Positions 1 through 9,504 of a stretch of 64,000 bases of DNA are shown here, piece by piece; the first letter of the stretch is position 1; the number at the start of each line of letters is the position of its first letter. The notes below the pieces were generated by a model. It did not search any database. It had not been told where the DNA came from and saw only the letters and a list, made by a program, of their open reading frames with translations. Made by a program: the position numbers and the translations under genes. The stretch comes from Streptomyces sp. TLI_105 (lineage in GTDB: Bacteria > Actinomycetota > Actinomycetes > Streptomycetales > Streptomycetaceae), in NCBI RefSeq assembly GCF_900105415.1, contig NZ_FNSM01000001.1:6318501-6382500 (forward strand), in the 5' to 3' direction.

Positions 1-155
1 GGCCAGCCCTGGTTCCAGGCGCGCAGCGCCATGCCGAACGCGGCGGTCGACTTCCCCTTGCCGACGCCGGTGTGCACCATCACCAGTGCGCGGTTGCGGC
101 GCTGGCGGGTGGTGAGACCGTCGTCGGGCACGACGGTCGGTTGTCCCTGCGGCAT
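1..155 (-). CDS. cobO: Cob(I)yrinic acid a,c-diamide adenosyltransferase, partial (C-terminus off the left edge)
   Basis: This is the N-terminal 51 or so residues of a CobO/BtuR-type corrinoid adenosyltransferase, which transfers the 5'-deoxyadenosyl group of ATP to reduced corrinoid in cobalamin synthesis. The visible part has a P-loop-like stretch (HTGVGKGKSTAAFGMALRAW) near residues 28-47, diagnostic of the family. The start ATG shares one base with the stop of the upstream chelatase gene (TAATG on the minus strand), so translation is probably coupled. It is the last visible gene of the leftward operon that begins at cobD. The rest of the gene lies outside the window. Confidence 0.9.
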   Translation of the reverse strand, partial: MPQGQPTVVPDDGLTTRQRRNRALVMVHTGVGKGKSTAAFGMALRAWNQGW

Positions 156-2197
156 TAGGCGGCCCTCCATGCTGTCTGCGTTGTCTGTCCTGCTGCCTGT
201 ACGTCTCTGACGAGGCCGGCGATCGAGTCGGCGCGCAGCTCGTCCAAGGTCACGGCGGTGCCGCCGAGTTCGCGCGCCAGGGTCCCCGCGAGCCCGAGCC
301 GCACCGGCCCGGTCTCGCAGTCCACGACCACCGACGCCGTGCCCTCGGCCGCGTGCAGCCGGGCCGCGCGGGCCGCGAGCGCGACCGGGTCGGCGCCCCC
401 GCCGGTCGCCCGTCCGTCGGTCACGACGACCAGCAGCGGGCGGCGCGAGGGGTCCCGCAGCCGTTCGACCCGCAACACGTCATGGGCCTTGAGCAGCCCG
501 GCGGACAGCGGCGTACGGCCTCCGGTCGGAAGCTTCTCCAGGCGGGCGGCGGCCGCGTCCACGGACGAGGTCGGCGGCAGCGCGACCTCGGCGTCCCGCC
601 CCCGGAAGGTGACGAGGCCGACCTTGTCGCGCCGCTGGTAGGCGTCGAGCAGCAGCGAGAGCACGGCGCCCTTCACGGCGCTCATCCGCTGCCGCGCGGC
701 CATGGAGCCGGAGGCGTCCACGGCGAACAGCACCAGGTTCCCCTCGCGTCCCTCCCGGGTCGCCTGCCGCAGGTCGTCCCTGCGGACCACCAGGCCGGGG
801 CCGGACCGGCCGCGCGCCCGCTGGTGCGGGGCGGCGGCCTGGACGGTCGCGGCCAGGTGCAGCTTGGTCAGCGCGCCCCGGGGCCGGGTCGAGCCGGTGG
901 TACGGCCGTGCTCGGTGCGGGCCCGGGAACGGCGCCCGGCCGCGCCCTGGCCGAGACCGGGCACGCTCAGCACCTTCGTACGGAAGGGCTCGCCGGCCTT
1001 GACGGCGGCACGCTCACCGGCGCCGGCGCCGGAGCTCTGGGGCGCGGGTGCGCTCTCCGGGACCTCGGCGGACTCGGGCGCGGGACCGTCGGGCCCCTCG
1101 CCCTGCGGCGGAACGCCCCCGCCGCCATCCCCGCCCGGACCGCCGTCACCGGGCCCGTCCGGCTCCGGATCCTCGTCCGGGGCGTCCCCCTTGAACTGCT
1201 CCAGGGTCTCGTCGAGCTTGTCCTCGTCGAGGCCGGGCGCGTCGAAGGGCGAGCGCCGCCGCCGGTGGGGGAGGGCCAGGAGCGCGGCCTGCCGCACGTC
1301 CTCCGAGGTGACCTCGGTCCGTCCGGCCCAGGCGGCGAGCGTCGTCGCGGTCCGGGCCATCACGATGTCGGCGCGCATGCCGTCCACCTCGAACGCCGCG
1401 CAGGTCGCGGCGATCTGGAGCAGCACCGGGTCGCCGAGCTTCACCTGGGGCAGCAACTCCCGGGCGGCGACGATCCGTTCGCGCAGGGCGTGCTCCTCGT
1501 CGGCCCAGCGGGCGGCGAAGGCGGCCGGGTCGTCCTCGAACGCGAGCCGCCGCCGGACGACCTCGACCCGCTGCTCCGGGTCCCGCGAGGCGGCCACCTC
1601 GACGGTGAGACCGAACCGGTCGAGCAGCTGCGGCCGCAGCTCGCCCTCCTCGGGGTTCATGGTCCCGACGAGGAGGAAGCGGGCGGCGTGCCGCACGGAG
1701 ACGCCCTCGCGCTCGACGTGGGAGGCGCCCATGGCGGCGGCGTCGAGCAGATGGTCGATCAGGTGGTCGCTCAGCAGGTTGACTTCATCGACGTAGAGGA
1801 TGCCCCGGTGCGCGGCGGCGAGCAGCCCCGGCTCGAAGGCCTTCACGCCCTCGGCGAGCGCCTTCTCGATGTCGAGCGCCCCGACGAGCCGGTCCTCGGA
1901 GGCGCCGACGGGCAGCTCGACCATCCGGGCGGGGCGGGAGGTGCCGGGCGCGTTGCCGTGCGGCCCGTCCGGGCAGCCCGGATCGGGGGAGGCAGGGTCG
2001 CAGCTGAACCGGCAGCCCGCGACCACCGGGACCTCGGGCAGCAGCTCGGCGAGCGCGCGCACGGCGGTCGACTTGGCGGTGCCCTTCTCACCCCGGACGA
2101 GCACACCGCCCACGGCCGGGCTGACGGCGTTCAGCAGCAGCGCGAGCCGCAGATCGTCCATGCCGACGACGGCGGTGAACGGATAGCGGGTGCTCAT
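155..2197 (-). CDS. Putative cobaltochelatase subunit: fused ChlI-like AAA+ and ChlD-like VWA domains
   Basis: This 680-residue protein joins an N-terminal AAA+ ATPase to a C-terminal von Willebrand A domain, the architecture of the BchI/BchD and CobS/CobT-type chelatase motors. Walker A (GEKGTAKST) is at residues 36-44 and Walker B (ILYVDEVN) at 133-140. A Pro/Gly/Glu-rich linker spans about 330-420. The MIDAS motif DASGSM is at 494-499. With CobN, which is not in this window, such a protein would drive ATP-dependent cobalt insertion into the corrin ring. The context (cobQ 49 bases upstream, cobO overlapping downstream) favours cobalt over magnesium. The exact metal is inferred from context only. 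Confidence 0.85.
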   Translation of the reverse strand: MSTRYPFTAVVGMDDLRLALLLNAVSPAVGGVLVRGEKGTAKSTAVRALAELLPEVPVVAGCRFSCDPASPDPGCPDGPHGNAPGTSRPARMVELPVGASEDRLVGALDIEKALAEGVKAFEPGLLAAAHRGILYVDEVNLLSDHLIDHLLDAAAMGASHVEREGVSVRHAARFLLVGTMNPEEGELRPQLLDRFGLTVEVAASRDPEQRVEVVRRRLAFEDDPAAFAARWADEEHALRERIVAARELLPQVKLGDPVLLQIAATCAAFEVDGMRADIVMARTATTLAAWAGRTEVTSEDVRQAALLALPHRRRRSPFDAPGLDEDKLDETLEQFKGDAPDEDPEPDGPGDGGPGGDGGGGVPPQGEGPDGPAPESAEVPESAPAPQSSGAGAGERAAVKAGEPFRTKVLSVPGLGQGAAGRRSRARTEHGRTTGSTRPRGALTKLHLAATVQAAAPHQRARGRSGPGLVVRRDDLRQATREGREGNLVLFAVDASGSMAARQRMSAVKGAVLSLLLDAYQRRDKVGLVTFRGRDAEVALPPTSSVDAAAARLEKLPTGGRTPLSAGLLKAHDVLRVERLRDPSRRPLLVVVTDGRATGGGADPVALAARAARLHAAEGTASVVVDCETGPVRLGLAGTLARELGGTAVTLDELRADSIAGLVRDVQAAGQTTQTAWRAA

Positions 2198-2246
2198 CGG
2201 GGGTTCGCTCCTTCGGTGGGTACGGGTGCCGGGACCGGGCGGGCGC

Positions 2247-3755
2247 TCACGGCGCCCCCGGCGGCACGAACGGCAGCCCCTTCGGGGCGCCCTCCTCGAT
2301 CAGCCGCAGCAGCGCGTCCGTGTCCGCGTGCTCCTCGATCAGGTCGCCGAGCCGGTCGAGCTGCTCCTCCCGCAGCGCGCCGAACGACGTGTCCGGGGCC
2401 GGCACGAACCGCCGCCCGGCCGCCGCCGCGACCTCCCGCAGGAACGCCCGCCGGAAGCCGTCGCTCTCCAGCGAGCCGTGCCAGTGGGTGCCCCACACGG
2501 AGCCGACCCGGCAGCCGTCCAGGAACGCGTCCCCGCCGAGCACCTCGGCCACGCCGTGGTGGATCTCGTACCCCTCGACCCGCTCGCCGAGCGCCTCGCC
2601 GACCGGCCGGGCGAGGGTCTTCTCGACCCCGAACCGGACCCGTACGGGCAGCAGTCCGAGCCCGTCGACCACGCCGGCCTTCGACTCGACCTCGTCCTCG
2701 ATGCGCTCGCCGAGGGCCTGGAAGCCGCCGCAGATGCCCAGCACCGGCCGGCCCTCGGCCGCGCGCCGGACGAGGGCGTCGGCGAGCCCCCGCTCGCGCA
2801 GCCACGCCAGCGCCCTGACCGTGCCCCGGGTGCCCGGGACGACGACGAGGTCCGCGTCGACGAGTTCCTCGGGCCGGTCCACGAACCGGACGACGACGCC
2901 CGGTTCGGCGGCCAGCGCGTCGACGTCCGTGAAGTTGGACATCAGCGGCACGGCGCACACGGCGACCCGCAGCACGTCCGCGCCGACCGGCGGAGCGACG
3001 ACCGACTCGCGGACGGTGCCCCGCAGCGAGACCCGCAGGCCGTCCTCCTCGTCGATGCCGAGCCCGTGCGCGTACGGCAGGACGCCGAACGTCCGGCGGC
3101 CGGTGAGCCCGTGCAGCATGTCGAGGCCCGGTTCGAGCAGGGTCACGTCACCCCGGAACTTGTTGACCAGGTATCCGGCGACGAGCGACTGGTCCTCGGG
3201 GCTCAGCAGCGCCGTCGTCCCGAAGAACTGGGCGAAGACCCCGCCCCGGTCGATGTCCCCGACGACGACCACGGGCAGCTTCGCGGCCCGCGCGATGCCC
3301 ATGTTCACGATGTCCGTGCGCCGCAGGTTGATCTCGGCCGGACTGCCCGCCCCCTCGCAGATCACGGCGTCATACGTGCCCCGCAGCTCCTCCAGGCACG
3401 CCAGGACCGGCTCGAAGAGTTCCTTCTGCCGTCCGCCGTGGTAGCCCCGGGCGCTCAGCTCGCCGACCGGCCTGCCCATGAGGACGACCTGGCTGGAGCG
3501 GTCGCTGCCGGGCTTGAGCAGCACCGGGTTCATGAGCGCGGTCGGCTCCACCCGCGCGGCCTGCGCCTGCATGGCCTGCGCCCGGCCGATCTCGGCGCCC
3601 TCCCGGGTGACGAAGGAGTTCAGGGACATGTTCTGTCCCTTGAACGGCGCGACCTTGACGCCCTGCCGGACCAGCCAGCGGCAGATGCCGGCCGTGACGA
3701 CGCTCTTGCCCGCGTCGGACGTGGTCCCGGCGACGAGCAGCCCCCCACCCCTCAT
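2247..3755 (-). CDS. cobQ: Cobyric acid synthase
   Basis: CobQ is a 502-residue glutamine-dependent amidotransferase that amidates side chains b, d, e and g of adenosylcobyrinic a,c-diamide. The N-terminal synthetase domain begins with the P-loop variant GTTSDAGKS and contains the family stretch [12 protein letters not shown]. The C-terminal triad-type glutaminase domain carries the nucleophile context [10 protein letters not shown] and a histidine in WGTHWHGS. The open frame extends far upstream, but the ATG at 3755 is the natural start: it overlaps the cobD stop by four bases (ATGA) and gives the normal family length. It is the second gene of the riboswitch-controlled operon. Confidence 0.95.
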   Translation of the reverse strand: MRGGGLLVAGTTSDAGKSVVTAGICRWLVRQGVKVAPFKGQNMSLNSFVTREGAEIGRAQAMQAQAARVEPTALMNPVLLKPGSDRSSQVVLMGRPVGELSARGYHGGRQKELFEPVLACLEELRGTYDAVICEGAGSPAEINLRRTDIVNMGIARAAKLPVVVVGDIDRGGVFAQFFGTTALLSPEDQSLVAGYLVNKFRGDVTLLEPGLDMLHGLTGRRTFGVLPYAHGLGIDEEDGLRVSLRGTVRESVVAPPVGADVLRVAVCAVPLMSNFTDVDALAAEPGVVVRFVDRPEELVDADLVVVPGTRGTVRALAWLRERGLADALVRRAAEGRPVLGICGGFQALGERIEDEVESKAGVVDGLGLLPVRVRFGVEKTLARPVGEALGERVEGYEIHHGVAEVLGGDAFLDGCRVGSVWGTHWHGSLESDGFRRAFLREVAAAAGRRFVPAPDTSFGALREEQLDRLGDLIEEHADTDALLRLIEEGAPKGLPFVPPGAP

Positions 3756-4726
3756 GCGTTCCTCCGCTTCAGCGCGCTCGCGATCATGCGGCCGCCCACG
3801 CAGGCGGCCAGGGTCAGTCCGGTGATCCGGCGGGACAGCCGGACCGCGCGGTCGATGTCGGCGACCTCGACGGGCCGCCCCTCCCCGTTGAGGACGGGCC
3901 GGTGCTCGACCCGTCCGGCGTACGAGAGGGTCCCCCCGAGCCGTACGCCGAGGGCGCCCGCGAAGGAGGCCTCGACCGGTCCCGCGTTCGGGCTCGGGTG
4001 CTGCGCGGCGTCCGCCCGCCAGGCCCGTACGGCTCCGCGCGGGTCTCCGCCGACGACGGTCGCGAGCGCGGCGGTCAGCCGGGCCCCGGGCCAGCCGGCC
4101 AGGTCGTCGAGGCGGGCCGAGGCCCAGCCGTACCTGCGGTACCGGGGCGACTTGTGGCCGACCATCGCGTCGAGGGTGTTGACGGCCCGGAAGCCGACGA
4201 GTCCCGGCACGCCCGCGACGGCTCCCCAGAAGAGGGCGCCGACCACGGCGTCGGAGGTGTTCTCGGCGACGGACTCGACGACCGCGCGGGCCATCGCGGG
4301 ACCGTCGAGGGACTGCGGGTCGCGTCCGCACAGGTGCGGCAGCCGTTCCCTGGCCACCTCCAGGTCCCCGGCGGCGAGGGCGCCGCCGATCGCGCGGGCC
4401 TCGCGCCCCAGGGTCGTACCGCCGACGACGGCCCAGACGGCCGCCGCGGTGAGCGCGACGGATCCGGCGCGGCTGCCCCGTGCCGTACGGGCGGCGAGGG
4501 CGCCGGCCGTGACGGTGGCACCGGCGCAGACGGCGGTGTGCAGGGCGCCCCAGCCGCGGTGGTCGCGCCACAGGGCCCGCTCGACGCGGGCCGCCGCCCG
4601 GCCGAAGGCGGCGACGGGGTGTGCGCGGCGGGGGTCGCCGACGAGCAGATCGACGGCGAGGCCCAGGGCCGCGCCGTACGCGAAGACACCGGTGGCTGGG
4701 GAGACGCTGCGGCCGCGGCCGGGCAT
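3752..4726 (-). CDS. cobD: Adenosylcobinamide-phosphate synthase, membrane protein
   Basis: CobD/CbiB attaches (R)-1-amino-2-propanol phosphate to adenosylcobyric acid. The 324-residue protein has the family motifs DLLVGDPRRAHPVAAFGR near the N-terminus and SVAENTSDAVVGALFWG in the middle, plus several hydrophobic segments that fit an integral membrane protein. The ATG at 4726 follows a GAGGA ribosome-binding site. It is the first gene of the leftward cobalamin operon, directly behind a B12 riboswitch, and its stop overlaps the start of cobQ. Expression is therefore expected to fall when cobalamin is plentiful. Confidence 0.95.
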   Translation of the reverse strand: MPGRGRSVSPATGVFAYGAALGLAVDLLVGDPRRAHPVAAFGRAAARVERALWRDHRGWGALHTAVCAGATVTAGALAARTARGSRAGSVALTAAAVWAVVGGTTLGREARAIGGALAAGDLEVARERLPHLCGRDPQSLDGPAMARAVVESVAENTSDAVVGALFWGAVAGVPGLVGFRAVNTLDAMVGHKSPRYRRYGWASARLDDLAGWPGARLTAALATVVGGDPRGAVRAWRADAAQHPSPNAGPVEASFAGALGVRLGGTLSYAGRVEHRPVLNGEGRPVEVADIDRAVRLSRRITGLTLAACVGGRMIASALKRRNA

Positions 4727-4764
4727 GGCGCTCTGTCCTCACTCAGGGTCCGCGCCCTGGATCG

Positions 4765-4935
4765 ACGTGACCGGCGGCGAGAGTTCCTGACTCCCGGACC
4801 CGTCGGATCCGGTCACAGTGGCGGGACCGCGCCGGATTCGCACCGGACTTCCTCTACTGCCGCCGTAATGGCCTCGGCAGTCCACCACGGGCCGAGAACA
4901 GCCGTCAACTCACCCTTGACCTGCACCGCGTCACT
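4765..4935 (-). promoter_or_regulatory. Cobalamin (adenosylcobalamin) riboswitch
   Basis: On the minus strand, positions 4853-4814 hold the conserved B12-box region: a GTGCGAATCCGGCGCGG stretch followed by TCCCGCCACTGTG. This is the invariant core of the cobalamin riboswitch. It lies about 90 bases before the cobD start, so it is placed to control cobD and the genes below it. The boundaries of the aptamer are approximate because I did not fold the whole element. Confidence 0.92.
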
Positions 4936-4957
4936 GTGCGAAGCACCACAAACACGA

Positions 4958-4999
4958 CGGCCGGGCGGTCCGCATCCGAGGATGCGGACCGCCCGGCCG
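4958..4999 (-). terminator. Hairpin terminator after the phosphate-transport genes
   Basis: A perfect 20-bp stem (4958-4977 with 4980-4999) directly follows the stop of the 73-residue gene at 5014. It separates the phosphate operon from the riboswitch-led cobalamin operon on the same strand. No T-tract is seen, which is usual in this genus. Confidence 0.8.
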
Positions 5000-5013
5000 A
5001 GGTGACGGGAGCG

Positions 5014-5235
5014 TCAGGCGACGATCAGGTAGATGCCGTACGCCACGGCCGCCAGGCACAGGGCGAAGCAGGCGTAGGCGCCGGTGCGGGCCACGGCGGC
5101 GGATCCTCCCTGGGCGGCGGCCCGCTCCTGCTTGGAGAGGCCGATGACACCGAGGGTGAAGAGGCCCACGAGGGCGACGGTCGCCCCGAGGCTGACTCCG
5201 AAGACGGAGCCGAGGGCTGCCCAGTCGATCTTCAT
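5014..5235 (-). CDS. Small membrane protein downstream of the Pit transporter
   Basis: A 73-residue protein with two clear hydrophobic helices (about residues 12-33 and 50-72) separated by a short charged loop (SKQERAAAQ). It starts 16 bases after the phosphate transporter and is presumably cotranscribed with it. I know such a small gene behind pit in other streptomycetes but no function for it. A role as a transporter accessory subunit is a guess from position alone. Confidence 0.8.
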   Translation of the reverse strand: MKIDWAALGSVFGVSLGATVALVGLFTLGVIGLSKQERAAAQGGSAAVARTGAYACFALCLAAVAYGIYLIVA

Positions 5236-5251
5236 GCTTGGTTCCAGTTCC

Positions 5252-6514
5252 TTAGACCGCGGCGGGGGCCGGGGGAGCGGCCGGGTCCGTGGGGACCGGC
5301 GCGGGGATGGTGGTCTTCAGGTCCTCGTCCGTGACGGCGGCGACGGAACCGGCCGGCGGCGGGGTGACGGCCGCGATCGCGGTGGTCACGACGCCGGCGG
5401 TCTCGGTGTCGGTCTCGACGTCGTTGACGTTGGTGTGGTCGACCACCTGACGGCGGGAGACGAGCCAGATGCCGACGCAGGAGGCGATCAGGAAGGCCGC
5501 GACGACGTAGACGCCCCAGTCGCCCTGGCGGGCGACGTACTCGGCGCCCGCGCCGACCAGGCCGGCGGCCGGCAGGGTCAGGCCCCAGGCGATGAACATG
5601 CGGGTGGCGGTCGACCAGCGGACGACACCGCCCTTGCGGCCGAGGCCCGCGCCCATGACGCCACCCGAGACGACGTGGGTGGTGGAGAGCGAGAAGCCGA
5701 GGTGGGAGGAGGCCAGGATGGTCGTGGCCGCGCTGGTCTGGGCGGCGAAGCCCTGCTGCGGCTGGAGGTCCGTGAGGCCCTTGCCCATGGTGCGGATGAT
5801 GCGCCAGCCGCCGAGGTAGGTGCCGAGCGCGATCGCCAGACCGGCGGAGACGATGACCCAGACGGGCGGGTTGGAGCCGGGGGCGAGGGTGCCGCCGGCG
5901 ACCAGGGCGAGGGTGATGATGCCCATCGTCTTCTGGGCGTCGTTGGTGCCGTGGGCGAGGGAGACGAGACCGGCGGAGGCGATCTGGCCGACCCGGTAGC
6001 CCTTGGCCGTGTCCTTCTCGTCCGTCCTGGCGCCGATCCTGTACGTCAGCTTCGTGGCCAGCATCGAGGCGATGCCCGCGACGATCGGCGCGGCGACGGC
6101 CGGGAGGAGGACCTTGCTGACGACGACCTCGCCGTTGACACCGCTGACGCCGATCGAGGCGACGGTCGCGCCGATGAGGCCGCCCATCAGGGCGTGGGAG
6201 GAGCTGGAGGGCAGTCCGACCAGCCAGGTCACCAGATTCCAGAGGATCGCGCCGACGAGCGCGGCGAGGATCACTTCGGGCTGGATGCCCTCTTCGTTGA
6301 CCAGTCCCTTGGAGATCGTCTTGGCGACCTCCACGGACAGGAACGCGCCGGCGAGGTTCAGCACGGCGGACATGGCCACCGCCGTCTTGGGCTTGAGCGC
6401 ACCGGTCGAGATGGTCGTGGCCATCGCGTTGGCGGTGTCGTGGAAACCGTTCGTGAAATCGAACACGAGAGCTGTCACGACCACAATGGCGAGCAGCAGC
6501 GTGATGTGTTCCAT
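5252..6514 (-). CDS. pitH: PiT-family inorganic phosphate transporter
   Basis: A 420-residue polytopic membrane protein of the PiT (PF01384) family, a low-affinity symporter for metal-phosphate. The family signature GFHDTANAM is at residues 23-31. The second internal repeat carries the related stretch HGTNDAQKTMG. The C-terminal tail of about 60 residues is polar and rich in Ala, Pro and Thr, an extension beyond the core. The ATG at 6514 lies 48 bases after a two-unit PHO box, so PhoP control is likely. S. coelicolor has a related PhoP-controlled pitH2; I use the symbol by analogy. Confidence 0.92.
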   Translation of the reverse strand: MEHITLLLAIVVVTALVFDFTNGFHDTANAMATTISTGALKPKTAVAMSAVLNLAGAFLSVEVAKTISKGLVNEEGIQPEVILAALVGAILWNLVTWLVGLPSSSSHALMGGLIGATVASIGVSGVNGEVVVSKVLLPAVAAPIVAGIASMLATKLTYRIGARTDEKDTAKGYRVGQIASAGLVSLAHGTNDAQKTMGIITLALVAGGTLAPGSNPPVWVIVSAGLAIALGTYLGGWRIIRTMGKGLTDLQPQQGFAAQTSAATTILASSHLGFSLSTTHVVSGGVMGAGLGRKGGVVRWSTATRMFIAWGLTLPAAGLVGAGAEYVARQGDWGVYVVAAFLIASCVGIWLVSRRQVVDHTNVNDVETDTETAGVVTTAIAAVTPPPAGSVAAVTDEDLKTTIPAPVPTDPAAPPAPAAV

Positions 6515-6561
6515 TTACCCAGGCAATCGTTTGACGTCAGTGGCTCGTCGAACGTAAGCAA

Positions 6562-6583
6562 CCTGGGTGAACGGAAGATGAAC
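6562..6583 (-). promoter_or_regulatory. PHO box (PhoP binding site) upstream of pit
   Basis: Reading the minus strand, two adjacent 11-base direct repeat units occur: GTTCATCTTCC (6583-6573) and GTTCACCCAGG (6572-6562). They match the known streptomycete PHO-box unit (GTTCACC-like, 11-nt period) without a gap. The site is 48 bases before the transporter start. Confidence 0.85.
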
Positions 6584-6890
6584 TGGGGCGGGCGGCGTGG
6601 TGTCCCTATCCGGTGTCAAGAGGTTCCGCTTCCTGCCCCGGAGGGCGCGGCGTCCACGATGCGGTCACCGCGCAACCCCGGCTGATCCCGTCCTTCCCGG
6701 GGCACATGCGACCTGCCCCGCTTCCTCCCCCGGCACCCCGTTCCACCCCCTGGACAGGACGGTCCGACAGGGAGGCCCCCCGGAGGAGACCCATGTCACT
6801 CCCCGGAGCGCCCCCTCCGGTCCCGCAGCGATCCGCCCCGGCCGGGTCCGTCCGGTGGCAGCACCACCCCGCCCTGCCGAGACTGGGAGC
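6584..6890. other. Divergent intergenic region between pit and the hydrolase gene
   Basis: Between the PHO box and the chosen hydrolase start I see no gene with support of its own. The hydrolase frame stays open back to 6597, so part of this stretch could be coding if an upstream start is used. No terminator or further repeat was seen. Confidence 0.4.
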
Positions 6891-8018
6891 GTGCGCCCGG
6901 CTACAGCGACGGCAGCGGCCGTCACCATCCTGATCGGTGTCGGCGCGGCCGCGATCGCGGCCGGCCGGTACGCCAGCGACGTCGCCCTCAAGGCGCCGTC
7001 CGGAAGACCACTGCCCGGAGATCCCGGACTCACCGTGCACGCCACGGGGCCCGAACGGATCACCCTCACCCGCAGCCTCGCCTCGCTGCGCCCCGGCACG
7101 TACGGCATGGACGCCCCCGGCCTGCACGCCGTCCTCGGCCCCGTCCTCGACCGTGTCCCGCACACCGCCGACACCGTCGTCCGCCGCCTGGAGCGGGTCG
7201 AACTGGGCGTCCTCGGGCCCGGCGCCCGCGTCCGGCTCACCCCCCAGCTCCACCGCGGCACCCCGACCGGCGCCCTCGGCCTCGTCCACGAGGACGTCGA
7301 GATCCCCGGCGAGCTCGGCCCCCTGCCCGCCTGGCTCGTGCCCGGCCACCGGAGCACCTGGGTGATCGCCCTGCACGGCCTCGGCACCACCCGCGAGCAC
7401 CCGCTGAACCTCGTCCCCTTCTACGACCGCCGCAAGATCCCCGTCCTCGTCCCCGCCTACCGGGGTGACGAAGGGGCGCCCGCCTCCCCGGACGGCCTCG
7501 CCCACCTCGGCGACTCCGAGTGGCGTGACGTCGACGCCGCCATCCGCTACGCCGTCCGCCGCGGGGCCCGGAAGGTCATCCTGCACGGCTGGGGGACCGG
7601 CGCCACGATGGCCCTGCGCGCCGCCGCCGAATCGGGCGTGCGCGACCGGATCGGCGGCCTCGTCCTCGACTCCCCGGTCCTCGACTGGGAGGCCACCCTC
7701 CGCAACCTCGCGGCGGCCCGCCACGTCCCGGGACCCCTGCTCCCGCTCGCCGTCCGCGCCGCCCAGGGCAGGACCGGCCCGCACGGCGACCTCCTCCGGG
7801 CCGTCTCCGAGCCGGGCGCCCTGCGCGCCCCGGCCCTCCTCTTCCACGGCCCCGACGACACCCTCGCCCCCTGGGAGCCCTCCGTCGAGCTCGCCGCCCG
7901 GCTGCCCGGCCTGGTCGGCCTGCGGACCGTGAAGCAGGCCCCGCACGCCGCGATGTGGAACGCCGACCCGAACCGCTACGAGGAGTCCCTGCGCCGCTTC
8001 CTCACCCCGCTGCTCTGA
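6891..8018 (+). CDS. Alpha/beta-hydrolase-fold membrane-anchored protein with the nucleophile Ser replaced by Gly
   Basis: From the GTG at 6891 the protein has 375 residues. A hydrophobic segment (residues 7-25) probably anchors it in the membrane. The alpha/beta-hydrolase core follows, with the oxyanion-region motif ALHGLGTTREH and a domain ending in an acid (GPDDTLAPWEPS) and a histidine (KQAPHAAMW). The elbow that should read G-x-S-x-G reads HGWGTGATM, so residue 235 is Gly (codon ggg, 7593-7595) where the catalytic Ser belongs. Either the protein is a pseudoenzyme or this is a strain variant or base error. The start is uncertain because no ribosome-binding site stands at an ideal distance and the frame is open upstream. 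Confidence 0.75.
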   Translation: MRPATATAAAVTILIGVGAAAIAAGRYASDVALKAPSGRPLPGDPGLTVHATGPERITLTRSLASLRPGTYGMDAPGLHAVLGPVLDRVPHTADTVVRRLERVELGVLGPGARVRLTPQLHRGTPTGALGLVHEDVEIPGELGPLPAWLVPGHRSTWVIALHGLGTTREHPLNLVPFYDRRKIPVLVPAYRGDEGAPASPDGLAHLGDSEWRDVDAAIRYAVRRGARKVILHGWGTGATMALRAAAESGVRDRIGGLVLDSPVLDWEATLRNLAAARHVPGPLLPLAVRAAQGRTGPHGDLLRAVSEPGALRAPALLFHGPDDTLAPWEPSVELAARLPGLVGLRTVKQAPHAAMWNADPNRYEESLRRFLTPLL

Positions 8019-8072
8019 CGGCACTTCTGATTCCGATTGGGCTTTCGGGCCGTCAGCGGGAAGACTGCCCCC

Positions 8073-9491
8073 GTGACGTCTCGAAAGCCCGATGAACCAT
8101 TGGCGCGCAACTCCAGACTCCGACTCGTCCGCCCGCGGGCGCTGGCCACCGCCCGACGGGCCGTGACGACCCGGCGCACCCGGCCGGCGCCGCGGCCGCC
8201 CGAGGGCACTCCGCCCCGCGCGGAGCTCGCCCGCCAGGCCCGGCACGTCCTCGCCGACGCCGTACGGATCGCCCGCTGGGCCGCCGTCGAGCACGGGGCC
8301 GACACGGCGCCCCGCACCGGCCCCGGCGCCCGCCCCGCCCAGGAACGCGCCGCGGCCGCACTGGACCTGACGCCCGGCCAGATCCGGGCCGGCTGGGACC
8401 GCGCCCGGCTCGCCGGACTCGTCGAGCTGCACGGCGACACCGCCCGCCCCGGCTGGCGGCTGCGCGCCTGGGACCGCGACGACTCCGCCGTCCTGCGCGG
8501 CTGGGTCGCCCTCTTCGACGCCTGGTCGCTCGTCCACCCCGCCCCCGAGGGGGTCGCCCCGAGCGCCGTCGCCGAGGTCGTCGAGGCCGTCCCGCAGGTG
8601 CTCTCGCTGCTCCAGCTCTCCCAGGGCCCGGTCCTCGTCCCCGCCCTCCTCGACCTCCTCGGCCAGCGCGTCGAGGAGCTCCGCGAGGAGCGCTGCGAGG
8701 TCCCCGCGGCCGAGCAGACGCCCGAGACGGCGGACGCCCCCGCCGTCCCCACCCTCGATGGTCTGCCCGCCCTCCTCGACTGGGCCCTGGAGGGCCTGGC
8801 CGCCGTCGGCGCGCTCACCCTGGACCCCGGCACCGACGAGCGCCAAGCCACCCTGACCCCGCTCGGCAACTGGGCGGTCTGGGTCAAGCTGGAGCAGATC
8901 TGCGTCGCCGCGCAGAGCCCGGCGGGCAACATCGAGCAGTCCGCCGAGGACATGCTCCGCGGCTGCGCCCGGCTCACCCCGGGTCCGGCCCGTGACGAGT
9001 ACCGCGCCTGGCTCGCGGCCCGCACCCTGTCCAGCGCCGTGAGCGAACTCCTCGCCGTCGCCCGCGGCGAGGACGCCCTCCTGCGCGGTCTCGCCTTCGA
9101 GGCGCTCCGCGTCGTCGGGGCGCCCGCCGAGGCCGAGGTGCGGGCCACCGTCGCCGAGCCCTCGCTCCGCCCGTACGCGCTGCTCTGGCTGGCCGAGTAC
9201 GAGGGGGCGGACCCCGACGAGGCCCAGGAGGTGCTGACCCGCGAGGAGTCGACCTGGCTCTGGGTCGACACCGCGGCGGCCGTCGCCGACCACGGCGAGA
9301 GCGAACTGCTCGTCCGCCACCTCGACTCCGCCGTGCAGGGCACCGTCCCGGCGCTGCTCGACGAGGTCCGCGCCGTCGGCCACCCCCGCACGGTCCAGGT
9401 CCTGGTCGCCCTGGCGGCCGCCCACCCGGACCCGGCCCTGGCCAAGGCGGTCCGCCGGGCCGCCTTCCAGGTCCACACCGGCGGAGCCTGA
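8073..9491 (+). CDS. Conserved protein of unknown function with a possible winged-helix-like N-terminal part
   Basis: A 472-residue soluble protein I cannot assign to a named family. Codon usage is normal and the frame is clean. The section around residues 50-120 (LDLTPGQIRAGWDRARLAGLVEL) has the look of a helix-turn-helix fold. The C-terminal third is rich in short amphipathic helices resembling HEAT-type repeats (VRATVAEPSLRPYALLWLAE). I chose the GTG at 8073 over the TTG at 8037 because a GGGAAG site lies upstream of it. It follows the hydrolase gene by 54 bases on the same strand. Function unknown. Confidence 0.75.
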   Translation: MTSRKPDEPLARNSRLRLVRPRALATARRAVTTRRTRPAPRPPEGTPPRAELARQARHVLADAVRIARWAAVEHGADTAPRTGPGARPAQERAAAALDLTPGQIRAGWDRARLAGLVELHGDTARPGWRLRAWDRDDSAVLRGWVALFDAWSLVHPAPEGVAPSAVAEVVEAVPQVLSLLQLSQGPVLVPALLDLLGQRVEELREERCEVPAAEQTPETADAPAVPTLDGLPALLDWALEGLAAVGALTLDPGTDERQATLTPLGNWAVWVKLEQICVAAQSPAGNIEQSAEDMLRGCARLTPGPARDEYRAWLAARTLSSAVSELLAVARGEDALLRGLAFEALRVVGAPAEAEVRATVAEPSLRPYALLWLAEYEGADPDEAQEVLTREESTWLWVDTAAAVADHGESELLVRHLDSAVQGTVPALLDEVRAVGHPRTVQVLVALAAAHPDPALAKAVRRAAFQVHTGGA

Positions 9492-9504
9492 CCTCAGGGG
9501 GCGC

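Noticed and set aside
353..2818. Long plus-strand open frame opposite the chelatase and cobQ genes
   Set aside because: Composition is Arg/Gly/Pro-rich with no recognisable domain, and the opposite strand holds well-defined genes.
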